Below are positions 42,914 to 51,515 of a stretch of DNA of 64,000 bases, piece by piece; position 1 is the stretch's first letter; each line of letters begins with the position of its first letter. The stretch spans positions 186,001 through 250,000 of the forward strand of contig NZ_CP022111.1 in the NCBI RefSeq assembly GCF_000730165.1. Reading direction: 5' to 3'. Under the pieces are notes generated by a model, which was not told where the DNA came from, ran no database searches, and saw only the letters and a program-made list of their open reading frames with translations. This stretch comes from Nitrospirillum viridazoti CBAmc. Lineage in GTDB: Bacteria; Pseudomonadota; Alphaproteobacteria; Azospirillales; Azospirillaceae. Position numbers and translations under genes: made by a program.

Positions 42914-43348
42914 ATGGATGACGTGACGGTGATCGGCAAGGAGGCGCTTCGAAGTGCTCATACGAGCGCTTCGGAGTTGCACGGCGAAGTTTTGAGCGGG
43001 CCGGAGCGTCGGCGGCGCTGGAGTACCGAAGAGAAGCTGCGGGTTCTGGCGCAGAGCGTGGCGCCGGGGTCGTCGCCGAGCCTGACGTGCCGCATGCACG
43101 GTATCAGCACCGGTCAGCTATCGACGTGGCGCAAGCAGTTCCGGTCGGGTGAGCTGACGGGGTTCGTGCCGGTCTCGGTTGTTGCCGATGCGGCGTTGCC
43201 CGCACCGGCTGTCGTACCTGAAGTGGCGGAGCAGACGCCCGTTGCCGTCGGCGTGGTCGAGGTCGAGCTGCCGACCGGCGTGCGCCTGCGGATCACCGGC
43301 GATGTCGGTGAGGCGGCCTTGCGCCGGGTTTTGGCGGCATTGTCGTGA
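42914..43348 (+). CDS. tnpA: IS66 accessory protein TnpA (ORF1)
   Basis: 144 residues of the IS66 OrfA type. A helix-turn-helix region RRRWSTEEKLRVLAQSV leads into CRMHGISTGQLSTWRKQFRSGEL, as in many transposase Orf1 DNA-binding proteins. The C-terminus ends VELPTGVRLRITGDVGEAALRRVLAAL, a usual IS66 TnpA ending. ATG 42914 is preferred to the open frame from 42887. Its stop overlaps the GTG of tnpB by 4 bp. Confidence 0.88.
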   Translation: MDDVTVIGKEALRSAHTSASELHGEVLSGPERRRRWSTEEKLRVLAQSVAPGSSPSLTCRMHGISTGQLSTWRKQFRSGELTGFVPVSVVADAALPAPAVVPEVAEQTPVAVGVVEVELPTGVRLRITGDVGEAALRRVLAALS

Positions 43349-43692
43349 TCGGCCTTCCGGGCAATGTCCGCCTCTACCTGGCGTGCGGCGCGACCGACAT
43401 GCGCCGTGGGTTCGACAGCCTGGCCGCTCAGGTGCAGACGATGCTGAGGCTTGATCCCCACGACGGCGCGCTTTACGCCTTCCGGGGGCGGCGGGGTGAC
43501 CTGATCAAGATTTTATGGTGGGACGGCCAGGGCCTCTGCCTGTTCTCCAAGCGGCTGGAGCGTGGCCGGTTCGTCTGGCCACAGGCCCGGGAGGGCTCGG
43601 TCGCGCTTACCGCCGCCCAGGTTTCCATGCTGCTGGAAGGGATCGATTGGCGGACGCCGGTGCGAACCTGGCAGCCGGACGCGGCCTGCTGA
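43345..43692 (+). CDS. tnpB: IS66 accessory protein TnpB (ORF2)
   Basis: 115 residues with GTG start overlapping tnpA. Standard IS66 ORF2 signatures: GNVRLYLACGATDMRRGFDSLAAQV, LYAFRGRRGDLIKILWWDGQGLCLFSKRLERGRF, WP, then SMLLEGIDWR. It is required with TnpA and TnpC for IS66 transposition; its biochemical role is unsettled. Confidence 0.94.
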   Translation: MIGLPGNVRLYLACGATDMRRGFDSLAAQVQTMLRLDPHDGALYAFRGRRGDLIKILWWDGQGLCLFSKRLERGRFVWPQAREGSVALTAAQVSMLLEGIDWRTPVRTWQPDAAC

Positions 43693-43788
43693 GCGCGCTC
43701 GGTCCCGTGCGGCCCCCGGCGCGTCATAGTGACTCGGATGCTGTCCACCACGCTGCCGACGGCGGCGTTTTCGGGTAGAATCCGCCCC

Positions 43789-45384
43789 ATGACCGCCGCC
43801 GCCGCAGAGATCGCCGAGCTCCGTGCCCGGCTCGCCGAACGCGAGGCCGAACTGGCCACGGCGCGGGCGGAACTGACTGGCGCGCGCCTCCTGATCGAGC
43901 AGTACAAGGCCCAACTGGCCAAGCTCCGCCGGATGCAGTTCGGCCGCTCATCGGAGAAGCTCGACCGGCAGATCGCGCAACTGGAACTGATGCTGGAAGA
44001 CCTGGAGGAAGGCGAAGCCGCCCGGACGGCGCCGTCGCTGGATGCCGGGAACGCGGCCCCGGAACGGCGCCAGCGGGACCAGCGCCATCCGGTGCGCCAT
44101 CCCTTGCCGGAGCATCTGCCGCGGGAGGAGGTCGTCCATTCCCCCGGTGACGTCTGCCCCGGCTGCGGCGGCACGCATTTCTCCAAGCTGGGCGAGGACG
44201 TGACCGAGGTGCTGGAGAAGATCCCGGCCCGCCTCAAGGTGATCCGCCACATCCGGCCGAAGCTCTCCTGCCGGGCGTGCGAGGTCATCCTCCAGGCGCC
44301 TGCCCCAGACCTGCCGGTGGAGAAGGGCCGCCCCGGGCCCGGCCTGCTGGCCAATGTCGTGGTGTCGAAGTACCTGGACGGGCTGCCGCTCTACCGGCAG
44401 TCGGCGATCCTGGCGCGCGAGGGCATCGCGATCGAGCGCGCGACCTTGGCCGATTGGGTCGGCCATGCCGCCTGGTGGGTGGCCCCCCTGGCCGGTCTGA
44501 TCGGTGCCCATGTAATGGCGGCGCCAGTCATCCACACCGACGACACGCCGATCAAGGTGCTGGCCCCCGGCAACGGCCAGACCCGGCTCGGTCGGCTTTG
44601 GACCTACCTGGTCGATGAGCGGCCCTGGTGCGGGGAGCGTGCGCCAGCGGCGTTCTATCGTTTCAGCCCGGATCGCAAGGGCGAACGGCCCCGTGAGCAT
44701 CTCTCCGGGTTCAGCGGGGTGATCCAGGCGGACGCCTATACGGGTTATGAGGCACTGACCCGGCCATCGAGCCTGGTCCAGCCCGGCATCATCCCATCGG
44801 GCATCGTTCATGCTGCCTGCTGGGCGCATGCGCGGCGGCATCTCTACGACCAGTACGAGAAGACCAGGTCACCCATCGCCGAGGAGGCCTTGCGCCGGAT
44901 CGGGCGGCTCTACGAGGTCGAGGCCGCGATCACCGGCCTGTCGGCTGAACAGCGCCGGGACGCCCGGCGGCAACTCGCCGTTCCCATCCTCGACGACCTC
45001 AAGCCATGGCTGGAGGCGCAGCAACGGCGCCTGTCGGCCAAGAACACGCTGGGCAAGGCGATCGGGTATGCGCTGAACCGCTGGGAGGCGCTCACCCTCT
45101 ATGTCGCCGATGGCCGTATCGCCATCGACAACAACCCCGCCGAACGCTCCCTGCGCGGCATCGCAATCACCAGGAAGAACTTCCTGTTCCTGGGCTCCGA
45201 GGCGGGCGGCGACCGGGCGGCACTCCTCTACTCCGTCCTGGAGACGGCGAAGCTGAACGGGCTCGACCCCGAGGCCTATCTGGCGGATGTCCTGGACCGC
45301 ATGGCCAAGGGGCATCCGATCAACCGGCTGGCCGAACTTCTGCCCTGGAACTGGATGCGCCGGGCTGACAAACTCGCGGCATGA
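43789..45384 (+). CDS. tnpC: IS66 family transposase TnpC
   Basis: 531 residues. An N-terminal coiled coil (AEIAELRARLAEREAELATA) is followed by the IS66 zinc-finger region (CPGCGGTHFSKLGEDVTEVL to LSCRACEVI) and a DDE catalytic domain, with HTDDTPIKVL, QADAYTGYEAL and, near the end, DNNPAERSLRGIAITRKNFLF. ATG 43789 is preferred over an in-frame upstream start. The stop overlaps the passenger ATG (ATGA, 45381-45384). It appears intact. Confidence 0.95.
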   Translation: MTAAAAEIAELRARLAEREAELATARAELTGARLLIEQYKAQLAKLRRMQFGRSSEKLDRQIAQLELMLEDLEEGEAARTAPSLDAGNAAPERRQRDQRHPVRHPLPEHLPREEVVHSPGDVCPGCGGTHFSKLGEDVTEVLEKIPARLKVIRHIRPKLSCRACEVILQAPAPDLPVEKGRPGPGLLANVVVSKYLDGLPLYRQSAILAREGIAIERATLADWVGHAAWWVAPLAGLIGAHVMAAPVIHTDDTPIKVLAPGNGQTRLGRLWTYLVDERPWCGERAPAAFYRFSPDRKGERPREHLSGFSGVIQADAYTGYEALTRPSSLVQPGIIPSGIVHAACWAHARRHLYDQYEKTRSPIAEEALRRIGRLYEVEAAITGLSAEQRRDARRQLAVPILDDLKPWLEAQQRRLSAKNTLGKAIGYALNRWEALTLYVADGRIAIDNNPAERSLRGIAITRKNFLFLGSEAGGDRAALLYSVLETAKLNGLDPEAYLADVLDRMAKGHPINRLAELLPWNWMRRADKLAA

Positions 45385-45986
45385 CCGCCGACACCCTTGC
45401 CATCCTGCGCATCGAACTGCTCCATACCGAACCCCTGGTCTGGCGCCGCGTTGCCGTGCGCGGCACCACCAGCCTCGCGGCGCTCCACAAGATCATCCAG
45501 GCCGCCATGGGCTGGCTCGACTACCATCTGTGGGAGTTCGAGGTCGAGGGGGCCACCTACGGCCTTCCCGATCCCGATGGCATGGACTGGGGGCGCACTA
45601 TCAAGCGCGCCAGCACGATCAAGCTACAAAAGTTGCTCGATGCCGGTGTCGAGACGTTCGGCTACGTCTACGACATGGGCGACAACTGGGAACACCAGAT
45701 CATCATCGAGCGCGTCGAGGCCGCTCAGCCGGACCAGCCCTATCCCCAGTTCCTTGGTGGCGAGCGGCGCTGCCCGCCCGAGGATTGCGGCGGAGTTCCC
45801 GGCTACTACGACTTCCTCGATGACATCGCCGGGCCCGACAAGGGCAGAGGCAGCAAAAAGAAGAAGGAAGCCCTCGACTGGTACGGCGGCCCCTACGACC
45901 CCGACGATATCGATGAAGAGCAGATCCGCATTACTCTTAAGCGGATCGCCAGCGCTTCAAGAATGAAGAAGGCCGTCAACCCTTGA
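45381..45986 (+). CDS. Plasmid pRiA4b ORF-3-like protein, passenger gene of the IS66 element
   Basis: 201 residues of the pRiA4b ORF-3-like (PF07929-type) family: ILRIELLHTEPLVWRRVAVRG, LHKIIQAAMGWLDYHLWEFEV, and FGYVYDMGDNWEHQIIIER followed by CPPEDCGGVPGYYDFLD. The C-terminus is highly charged. It lies inside the element, translationally coupled to tnpC and 14 bp before the right terminal repeat. It is therefore a genuine passenger rather than host DNA. Its function in transposition or host fitness is unknown. Confidence 0.9.
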   Translation: MTADTLAILRIELLHTEPLVWRRVAVRGTTSLAALHKIIQAAMGWLDYHLWEFEVEGATYGLPDPDGMDWGRTIKRASTIKLQKLLDAGVETFGYVYDMGDNWEHQIIIERVEAAQPDQPYPQFLGGERRCPPEDCGGVPGYYDFLDDIAGPDKGRGSKKKKEALDWYGGPYDPDDIDEEQIRITLKRIASASRMKKAVNP

Positions 45987-46013
45987 ACTGCTCGCCGATC
46001 CGCTGACGCTTAC

Positions 46014-46021
46014 CACCAAGC
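46014..46021 (+). repeat. Target-site duplication of IS66, right copy
   Basis: CACCAAGC immediately after the right terminal repeat, matching 42829-42836 exactly. Confidence 0.92.
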
Positions 46022-46843
46022 TGGGGGGCGACAAGGAGAAGGGCCACCTGGCCGTGATCCTGGACGACCAGATCAGCCTGATGCGGATGACCATGCTGGC
46101 GTCGAAGGACGTGGGTGCGTTCCGCGACCGGATGGCCGCCGCCGCTTACGCTCCGGCCACCATCGTCCGCCGGTTGAACCTTATCGCGACCGTCATCAAC
46201 CACGCCCGGTCCGAATGGGGTGTCCATGTAGTCGACAATATGGCGTCGGCCAAGCTCACGGCGCGCCCGAAGGGAGCTGACCGGAAGCGGGAACGCCGGT
46301 TGCAGCCCGCCCGCGTCGTCGCGGGACAGGAGGAGTGTCCCGCGGAGGAGGAAACCCTGTTCAAGGCGCTTGCGGCGGGCCGCCATGCGGCCCTGACGGT
46401 GCCGCTGGCCCGGCTTGGCCATCGAGACCGCCGCGCGGCAGGGCGAGCTGTGCTCGCTCGACTGGAAGGACGTGGACCTGGAGAAGCGGGTCATGACCAT
46501 CCGTGGCCTGAGCGGCCAAGGTTCCAAGAACGGCGATGTGCGTAGGGTGCCCCTTTCCAGCGCCGCAGTGGAGGCCATTCGTTCCCTGCCGGGGTTCGGG
46601 GCCAAGGCTGGCCGGCTTTTCCCGGTCGACCAGAACACTTTGAAGATCACCTTCGCCCGGACTGTGGGGAAGAGAATTCCGGATCTGACGTTCCACGACC
46701 TTCGGCACGAGGCCACCAGCCGGCTCGCAAAGGTCTATACCAATCCGCTCGAACTGATGCGGGTCACGGGCCACAAGACGCTGTCGATGCTGAGTCGGTA
46801 TTACCACGTTGATGCGGAGGAGCTGGCTCAGCGGCTGGCGTGA
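46014..46843 (+). pseudogene. Tyrosine-type integrase, C-terminal part (with an additional frameshift)
   Basis: Reading resumes in the frame of the N-terminal fragment (LGGDKEKGHLAVILDDQ, then the core-binding region with TIVRRLNLIATVINHARSEW). It then shifts near 46395-46420 into the catalytic domain: AIETAARQGELCSLDWKDVDL (Arg box I), LTFHDLRHEATSRL (H-x-x-R box) and VTGHKTLSMLSRYYHVD with the Tyr nucleophile. All recombinase residues exist, but the IS66 insertion and the indel both break the protein, so the element it served cannot excise with it. Confidence 0.85.
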
Positions 46844-46898
46844 GGGTAAAGCTCAACAGCGTGGTCCCTGCTTGAGGCGCTAATTGAGAAATGGCTGT

Positions 46899-47150
46899 TC
46901 AGAACCATTCCGCATCGGTGGTGACAAGGGCAGGATATGCGCGACCTAGGGCTTCCAGCTGTTCGAAATCAACAAGCTTATCGACCGGCTGCCTGCGAAT
47001 AAGGTCCAGAGCTTCGGCCGCCTCCAAGGGTACGGTATCCTGAGGTAAGGGGGCGCGGACGAACTCCATCAACTGCCGGCCCTTAAGGGCCGCATCATAG
47101 ACCGCTAGGACCTCCGCCATGCATCTTAAATTGTCCAGCGCCAGGTACAA
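46899..47150 (-). pseudogene. 3' remnant of an unidentified gene next to the IS110 element
   Basis: An 83-codon frame (TTG start used only as a boundary; ATG at 47120) whose upstream side ends 11 bp from the left inverted repeat of the IS110-type element. The sequence (LDNLRCMAEVLAVYDAALKGR, LEALGRAYPALVTTDAEWF) looks protein-like. No 5' portion is visible on the far side of the element. It is either a truncated gene or a small hypothetical gene; I cannot name a family. Confidence 0.35.
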
Positions 47151-47175
47151 TCCCGGCGCGTGTGTGGATGCCCCC

Positions 47176-47453
47176 GGTTAAGCAAGAGGAATTTTCTGAC
47201 GTCGTATCGGTTGCGAGGAGTTCTATCGGTCGTGTGTCAGGCCTCATGATGTGGCCTGAACGGGCCACGGGCCGGTATGCTGTTCGAGAGATGGGGTCCA
47301 CATCGGTTCAGAGAGCTTTGTCGCCCGCGCGCCGGGACTGGTTATCCCCACCTGAACATTGAAGTCCTTGCGGCCTACACCGTCAGTCGATCTTCCTGCC
47401 CGGGCCGTGAGGCCCGCAACGTGCTCCGTCAGGCGCCGTTACCGACTGCCGGA
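47176..47453 (-). ncRNA. Candidate guide RNA (bridge RNA/seekRNA) region of the IS110/IS1111 element
   Basis: 278 bp between the transposase stop and the inverted repeat, without a convincing gene. It can form hairpins CGGGCC-GTGA-GGCCCG (47401-47416) and CAGGCC-N9-GGCCTG (47238-47258). IS1111-type elements are known to express a target-guiding RNA from this 3' non-coding end. Assignment is by position and foldability only. Confidence 0.35.
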
Positions 47454-48468
47454 TCACGCTGTCCGATAATCCTGTTGCTTGACCACCATCGCCCAAAGGG
47501 TCCGCGCCATCTTGTTGGCCAGGGCGACGGCGGCGACCATGCGCGGCTTGCGCAACAGGAGACGCCCAAGCCAATTATCCGGTGTCGCGCCGCGCCGGCA
47601 AATCCACCGGATGCGGCTCATGGCGCCAATGATCAACAGCCTTCGGATATCGTCCTGGCCCATTCGGCTCATGCCGCCCAACCGGGGCTTACCTCCGGAT
47701 GACAACTGCTTCGGCACCAGGCCCAGCCAGGCCGCGAAGTTCCTGCCATCGGAAAAGGTGCGCAGGTCCGGCGCGAAGGCGGCAAGCGCACCGGCCGTGA
47801 CGGGGCCGACGCCCGGAAGGGTGCAGAGACGCCGCAGAAACGCATCCGTCCGGGATGCCGATTGCAGGCGCTGAACCAGGCCGTCGATCCTCACCGTCAG
47901 AGCTTTGATCTGTTCAATGTAGAAGCCAGCCATCTCGCGGACAACGGGCGGCAGATCGTCACCCTCGGCGCCAATCGCCTCCTCCAGCCGCGTGACATTG
48001 GTCGCCCCAACCGGCGCGACGATGCCGAATTCCGCCAGATGGCCGCGCAACGCGTTGATCAGCTGCGTCCGCTGCCTCACAAAAACACTGGTGGGTCCGA
48101 AAGGTGACCGCCCGGGCCTGATGCTCCGCACTCTTCACCGCAACGAAATGAAGGTTCGGACGGCGGGCCGCTTCCGAGATCGCCTCGGCGTCCGCCGCGT
48201 CGTTCTTCTGCCGCTTCACGAACGGCTTCACGTAAATCGGCGGGATCAGCCGAACCTCATGCCCCGCACCTTCGGCGAGCCGACCCCAGTAGTGGCTGGT
48301 CGAGCAGGCCTCCATCGCAACGATGCAGCGAGACTGCCCACTCAGAAACACCATCAGCTTCTGCCGTGAAAAAGCACGATTGAACAACACCTTGCCGGAA
48401 AAGTCCGTCGTGCAGACCTGGAAATGCCGCTTGGCCAGGTCTATCGCCACCAAGTACGTCGTGGTCAT
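47454..48468 (-). pseudogene. IS110-family transposase, split by a -/+1 frameshift at a T5 run
   Basis: The N-terminal part from ATG 48468 (LVAIDLAKRHFQVC, IVAMEACSTSHYWGRLAEGAGHEV, VKRQKNDAADAEAISEAA) shows the DEDD acidic residues. The C-terminal part, in another frame, has RQRTQLINALRGHLAEFG, LPGVGPVTAGALAAFAPDL and GGKPRLGGMSRMGQDDIRRLL (Tnp_20 domain). The break is at five Ts on the coding strand (48081-48085 on plus). Four would rejoin HQC-F-VRQRTQ. Either a decayed transposase, a sequencing error in the homopolymer, or slippage. Confidence 0.85.
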
Positions 48469-48587
48469 GGTGCCCTCCATAACGATGTCCAGCAGACATC
48501 ATAGCCTGGCATCCGCCGATGCCGAGGAAAGGGGGCATCCACACCATCAGTTCAACACCTACCACCCCGACATTTCTTCATGGACGC

Positions 48588-50054
48588 CTATTTGATTTGG
48601 CTTGCCAAATAGGCGCGGATCCCATGGCCATATGGTGGGCGCAACGCGCGCAGCGGGGCAATGTCCCGGCCAAGTTGCTGGTAGACGGCCTTGCGGTGGC
48701 TGAATTCCACGAACCCCTCCCGTCCGCCATAGACGCCGAAGCCCGATCCCCCAATGCCGCCGAAGGGAAGCTCGTCCTGGGCGACATGATAGAGGACGTC
48801 ATTGATGGTCACACCGCCGCTGGTGGTGTTCGCCAAAACCGTTTCCTGCTCGCTTGCGTCTGTTCCGAACCAGTAGAGGCCAAGCGGTCGTTCCCGTTGA
48901 TTGATATATCGGAGGGCGTCATCCAGATCCTTGTAGGGGAGGATTGGAAGGATCGGGCCGAATATCTCCTCTTGGAGGACCGCCATATCCTGGCTTGGGT
49001 TGATGACCAAGGTGGGGGCGATTTTCCGGCCAGGCAGCGGTAGTGGGGCTTCGCCCGGCGGGATCAGTTCCAGCACCGTGGCGCCGCCCGCCCGCGCATC
49101 AGCAATATAGCCGCGTAGACGACTGGCGTGCCGGTCGGAAATGATTGAGCCATAGTCTGGGTTGTCCCGGAGGGTGGGGAAGAATTGCCGGACCGCCGCT
49201 GCGGCTTCCTGGACGAAGACTGACAACTTGTCCTTCTGCACCAATACATAGTCCGGGGCTAAGCAAGTCTGGCCAGCGTTCAGCAGCTTGCCGTTCATGA
49301 TGCGTCGCGCCGCCAAAGAAATATCGGCGGTGGAGGAGACGATCGCTGGACACTTGCCACCCAACTCCAGAGTTAGTGGCACCAAGTTCTCCGCCGCCGC
49401 CCGCATAACATCACGCGCGACGGTGCCACCGCCCGTGAAAACCAGATGGTCAAATCGGAGATGAGAAAACGCTTTGGCAACGTCGGGGCCGCCAGTGCAA
49501 ACCGCTACCTCGTCCGGTGAGAAGGCATTGGCGACCAACCGCTCCATCAACGAGGAGGTTGCAGGAGTCAGTTCAGAAGGCTTAATCATCGCCCGGTTGC
49601 CGGCGGCCAGGACTCCGGCAAGAGGGGCGAACACCAAATGGAATGGGACGTTCCATGGGCTGACAATGCCCACAACGCCCTTCGGCTGATAATGAAGGGT
49701 CGCCTTCGCCCCCAGCAGCGATAGTATCCAAGGGCTGGTCCACCGCCTTTCCGGCTTCATCCAGCGCGTGACGTTGCGGCGCGCGAATTTAAGTGCCGCC
49801 AGCGGCCCCGCAAGGTCCATCAACAGGCTGACCTCCGTCGATCGCGTTCCGAAATCCTGTGCCAGGGCCTGGGTGATTTCCTTGGTGTTGCTCAGCAGAA
49901 GGTCGATGCACCGGCTCAGGCGGTCAATCCGCGTCGCGGCGGAGGGCGCCCCCGCTTGAATTTGCGCGCTTCGCTGCCTTTCGAGCAATGCCCGCAACGT
50001 GTCGGCGCTGTCGGGTTCGGGGACCCTGGTCGGCGCTAAGGTGTCGCTGCACAT
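48588..50054 (-). CDS. Coniferyl aldehyde dehydrogenase-type aldehyde dehydrogenase
   Basis: 488-residue NAD(P)-dependent aldehyde dehydrogenase of the class 3-like CALDH group. PWNVPFHLVFAPLAGVLAAGN and IKPSELTP are cofactor motifs; LTLELGGKCP holds the general-base Glu and LNAGQTCLAPDYV the nucleophilic Cys. The hydrophobic C-terminus ending RAYLASQIK resembles membrane-associated relatives. Aromatic or long-chain aldehydes are plausible. It is divergent from the SDR gene, with two candidate TetR sites in the gap. Confidence 0.9.
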   Translation of the reverse strand: MCSDTLAPTRVPEPDSADTLRALLERQRSAQIQAGAPSAATRIDRLSRCIDLLLSNTKEITQALAQDFGTRSTEVSLLMDLAGPLAALKFARRNVTRWMKPERRWTSPWILSLLGAKATLHYQPKGVVGIVSPWNVPFHLVFAPLAGVLAAGNRAMIKPSELTPATSSLMERLVANAFSPDEVAVCTGGPDVAKAFSHLRFDHLVFTGGGTVARDVMRAAAENLVPLTLELGGKCPAIVSSTADISLAARRIMNGKLLNAGQTCLAPDYVLVQKDKLSVFVQEAAAAVRQFFPTLRDNPDYGSIISDRHASRLRGYIADARAGGATVLELIPPGEAPLPLPGRKIAPTLVINPSQDMAVLQEEIFGPILPILPYKDLDDALRYINQRERPLGLYWFGTDASEQETVLANTTSGGVTINDVLYHVAQDELPFGGIGGSGFGVYGGREGFVEFSHRKAVYQQLGRDIAPLRALRPPYGHGIRAYLASQIK

Positions 50055-50099
50055 TGAGATTCTCCCATTCTTGCCGGCGGCTTTGTTTCTATTCAGAAT

Positions 50100-50113
50100 A
50101 TACTATTAGCTAT
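50100..50113. promoter_or_regulatory. Candidate TetR operator (one mismatch) upstream of the aldehyde dehydrogenase
   Basis: On the minus strand ATAGC-TAAT-AGTAT, one base off ATAG[CT]-N4-ACTAT. It lies 46-59 bp upstream of the dehydrogenase start. Confidence 0.35.
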
Positions 50114-50230
50114 ATATGGCGAACTGTCCAGCGCTGGATCATGCGCCTTTCCTGCGCCAGATTGCCTGGAATGCGCAACTTCTCGGCCCCATCGCCTTGG
50201 CCTCAGTCGGGACTTGACGGCAATGATAAT

Positions 50231-50244
50231 ATAGTCATTACTAT
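50231..50244. promoter_or_regulatory. Candidate TetR operator upstream of the SDR gene
   Basis: ATAGT-CATT-ACTAT, a perfect 5-bp-arm dyad 40-53 bp before the SDR start, in A/T-rich DNA. The same pattern recurs at 52106 and 58922. Confidence 0.6.
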
Positions 50245-50283
50245 TTTATCCGGCTGAGGGCCGGCTTGCATCTCGGGGCGATC

Positions 50284-51111
50284 ATGAAAAAGAAAAAGCC
50301 ACAGGTATTTTTCATCACCGGAGCAGCCAGCGGCATTGGGGCCGCCACCGCCCGGCTGCTGGCCAGTCAAGGCCATGCCGTCATGCTGGCGGACATCAAC
50401 GCGAAAGGTGTGCGGGACGTAGCCGCCAGCCTCGGCTCCAATGCCGATGCGGTGGCTTTGGATATTACATCGCCGGCCGCCTGGGAGGCGGCGCTGGACC
50501 TGACCTATAGCCGTTTCGGCACCTTGGATGTGCTGGTCAACAACGCGGCAATTGTGGTGACCGGGAACGCGCGCGATGTCCCGGTCGCGCACCACCAGCG
50601 CACCATAAATATCAATTTCATGGGCCCCCTGACCGGTTCCCTGGCGACGTTGGAGCGGTTTCGGGCGCAGGGCCACGGGCACGTCGTGACCGTTTGCAGC
50701 ATGGTCTCCTTTATGCCTTTTCCAGGCATCGCCAGTTATGGCGCCTCAAAACAGGCTTTGAGAGCCTTCCATCACGCCCTGGCATTCGAGGAGCGGAATA
50801 CGGGCGTCGACTTCACCATTGTTCACCCGACCGCCACCGAAACACCGATGTTGGAGCAGGAGGAAAGGGACGACGCCTGTGGCTTCGCTTTCCTCGCCGA
50901 CCCGGTGTCACCGGAGTTTGTTGCCGAAACGGTGGTGACGGCAATCCGGCGGAAATCAATTGAAGTCTTCATGCCGCCGGAGCAGGCGAAGGTTATTCGT
51001 TCGCTGGGAACAGATGCCCCGCGGATGCGTAAACTTTATGCCCAGATGGAAGAAATTGGGCGCAGTGCTCAGCATGAGCGTCGCCAGTCCCACAATCCTA
51101 ACTCTCACTAA
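50284..51111 (+). CDS. Short-chain dehydrogenase/reductase (SDR)
   Basis: 275-residue classical SDR. Cofactor motif FFITGAASGIGAATARLLA, with Asp at the end of the second strand (MLADINAKG) pointing to NAD(H) preference. NNAAIVVTG is the structural motif, and the active site comprises Ser in VCSMVSF and YGASK. The C-terminal ~40 residues are an extension rich in charged residues. It leads an operon with the SCP2 protein (24-bp gap). Substrate unknown; a hydrophobic alcohol or ketone is plausible given the SCP2 partner. Confidence 0.9.
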   Translation: MKKKKPQVFFITGAASGIGAATARLLASQGHAVMLADINAKGVRDVAASLGSNADAVALDITSPAAWEAALDLTYSRFGTLDVLVNNAAIVVTGNARDVPVAHHQRTININFMGPLTGSLATLERFRAQGHGHVVTVCSMVSFMPFPGIASYGASKQALRAFHHALAFEERNTGVDFTIVHPTATETPMLEQEERDDACGFAFLADPVSPEFVAETVVTAIRRKSIEVFMPPEQAKVIRSLGTDAPRMRKLYAQMEEIGRSAQHERRQSHNPNSH

Positions 51112-51135
51112 TCTGTACAATAGAAGGAATAAAAC

Positions 51136-51450
51136 ATGGTATCTGTCGAAGATTTCATCGAAAGCGTCGTCGGAAAACTGAAAACGGCGATAGCAGCAAA
51201 ACCTGCCCCTGCCAAAAGTCTCAAGATAAAGATCAAGGATGTCGGTGTCGTGCTGGCGAATGCCGCGACCGTCGAGGCCCAAGAGGGGGCGGCGGATACC
51301 GTCATCACCGTGTCCCGTTCAGACTTCGAAAATTTGGCGTCGGGAAAGCTGAATCCCCAGATGGCCTATCTACAGGGCAAGATCAAGATTGAGGGCGATC
51401 CCGCCGCCGCCCTTCAGTGGCTGCCGTTTATTCAGGGGAAGGTCTCTTAA
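51136..51450 (+). CDS. SCP2 sterol-binding domain protein
   Basis: 104 residues consisting of a single SCP2 domain: DTVITVSRSDFENLASGKLNPQMAYLQGKIKIEGDPAAALQW is its hallmark C-terminal half. Such proteins bind fatty acyl-CoAs, sterols or other hydrophobic molecules. AGAAGGAAT precedes ATG 51136. It is co-transcribed with the SDR and suggests that the cluster handles a lipophilic substrate. Confidence 0.88.
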   Translation: MVSVEDFIESVVGKLKTAIAAKPAPAKSLKIKIKDVGVVLANAATVEAQEGAADTVITVSRSDFENLASGKLNPQMAYLQGKIKIEGDPAAALQWLPFIQGKVS

Positions 51451-51515
51451 TATTTGGTTCCGGCCCCATTCCCGGCCGACTGCTGGAATGGGGCCAAATC
51501 CTCGCGCCCCGGCGA

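Larger units (their letters stand above)
42837..46013 (+). mobile_element. Complete IS66-family insertion sequence with passenger gene
   Basis: 3177 bp bounded by 13-bp perfect terminal inverted repeats GTAAGCGTCAGCG (42837-42849, and reverse complement 46001-46013). They start with the GTAAGCG hallmark of the family. It is flanked by the 8-bp duplication CACCAAGC and carries tnpA, tnpB, tnpC and a pRiA4b ORF-3-like passenger, all on the plus strand and overlapping. All frames are intact, so it may still move. It disrupts an island integrase. Confidence 0.95.
47162..48544 (-). mobile_element. IS110-family (IS1111-like) insertion sequence
   Basis: A 1383-bp segment bounded by a 14-bp perfect inverted repeat: GTGTGGATGCCCCC at 47162-47175 and its reverse complement at 48531-48544. 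It contains a DEDD-type transposase gene on the minus strand. IS1111-subgroup elements have such subterminal repeats, make no target duplication, and carry a long non-coding end. True tips may lie a few bases outside the repeats. Confidence 0.7.

Noticed and set aside
46395-46430. Programmed frameshifting in the integrase
   Set aside because: No slippery heptamer is visible, tyrosine integrases do not need it, and the gene is already broken by IS66; decay is the simpler reading.
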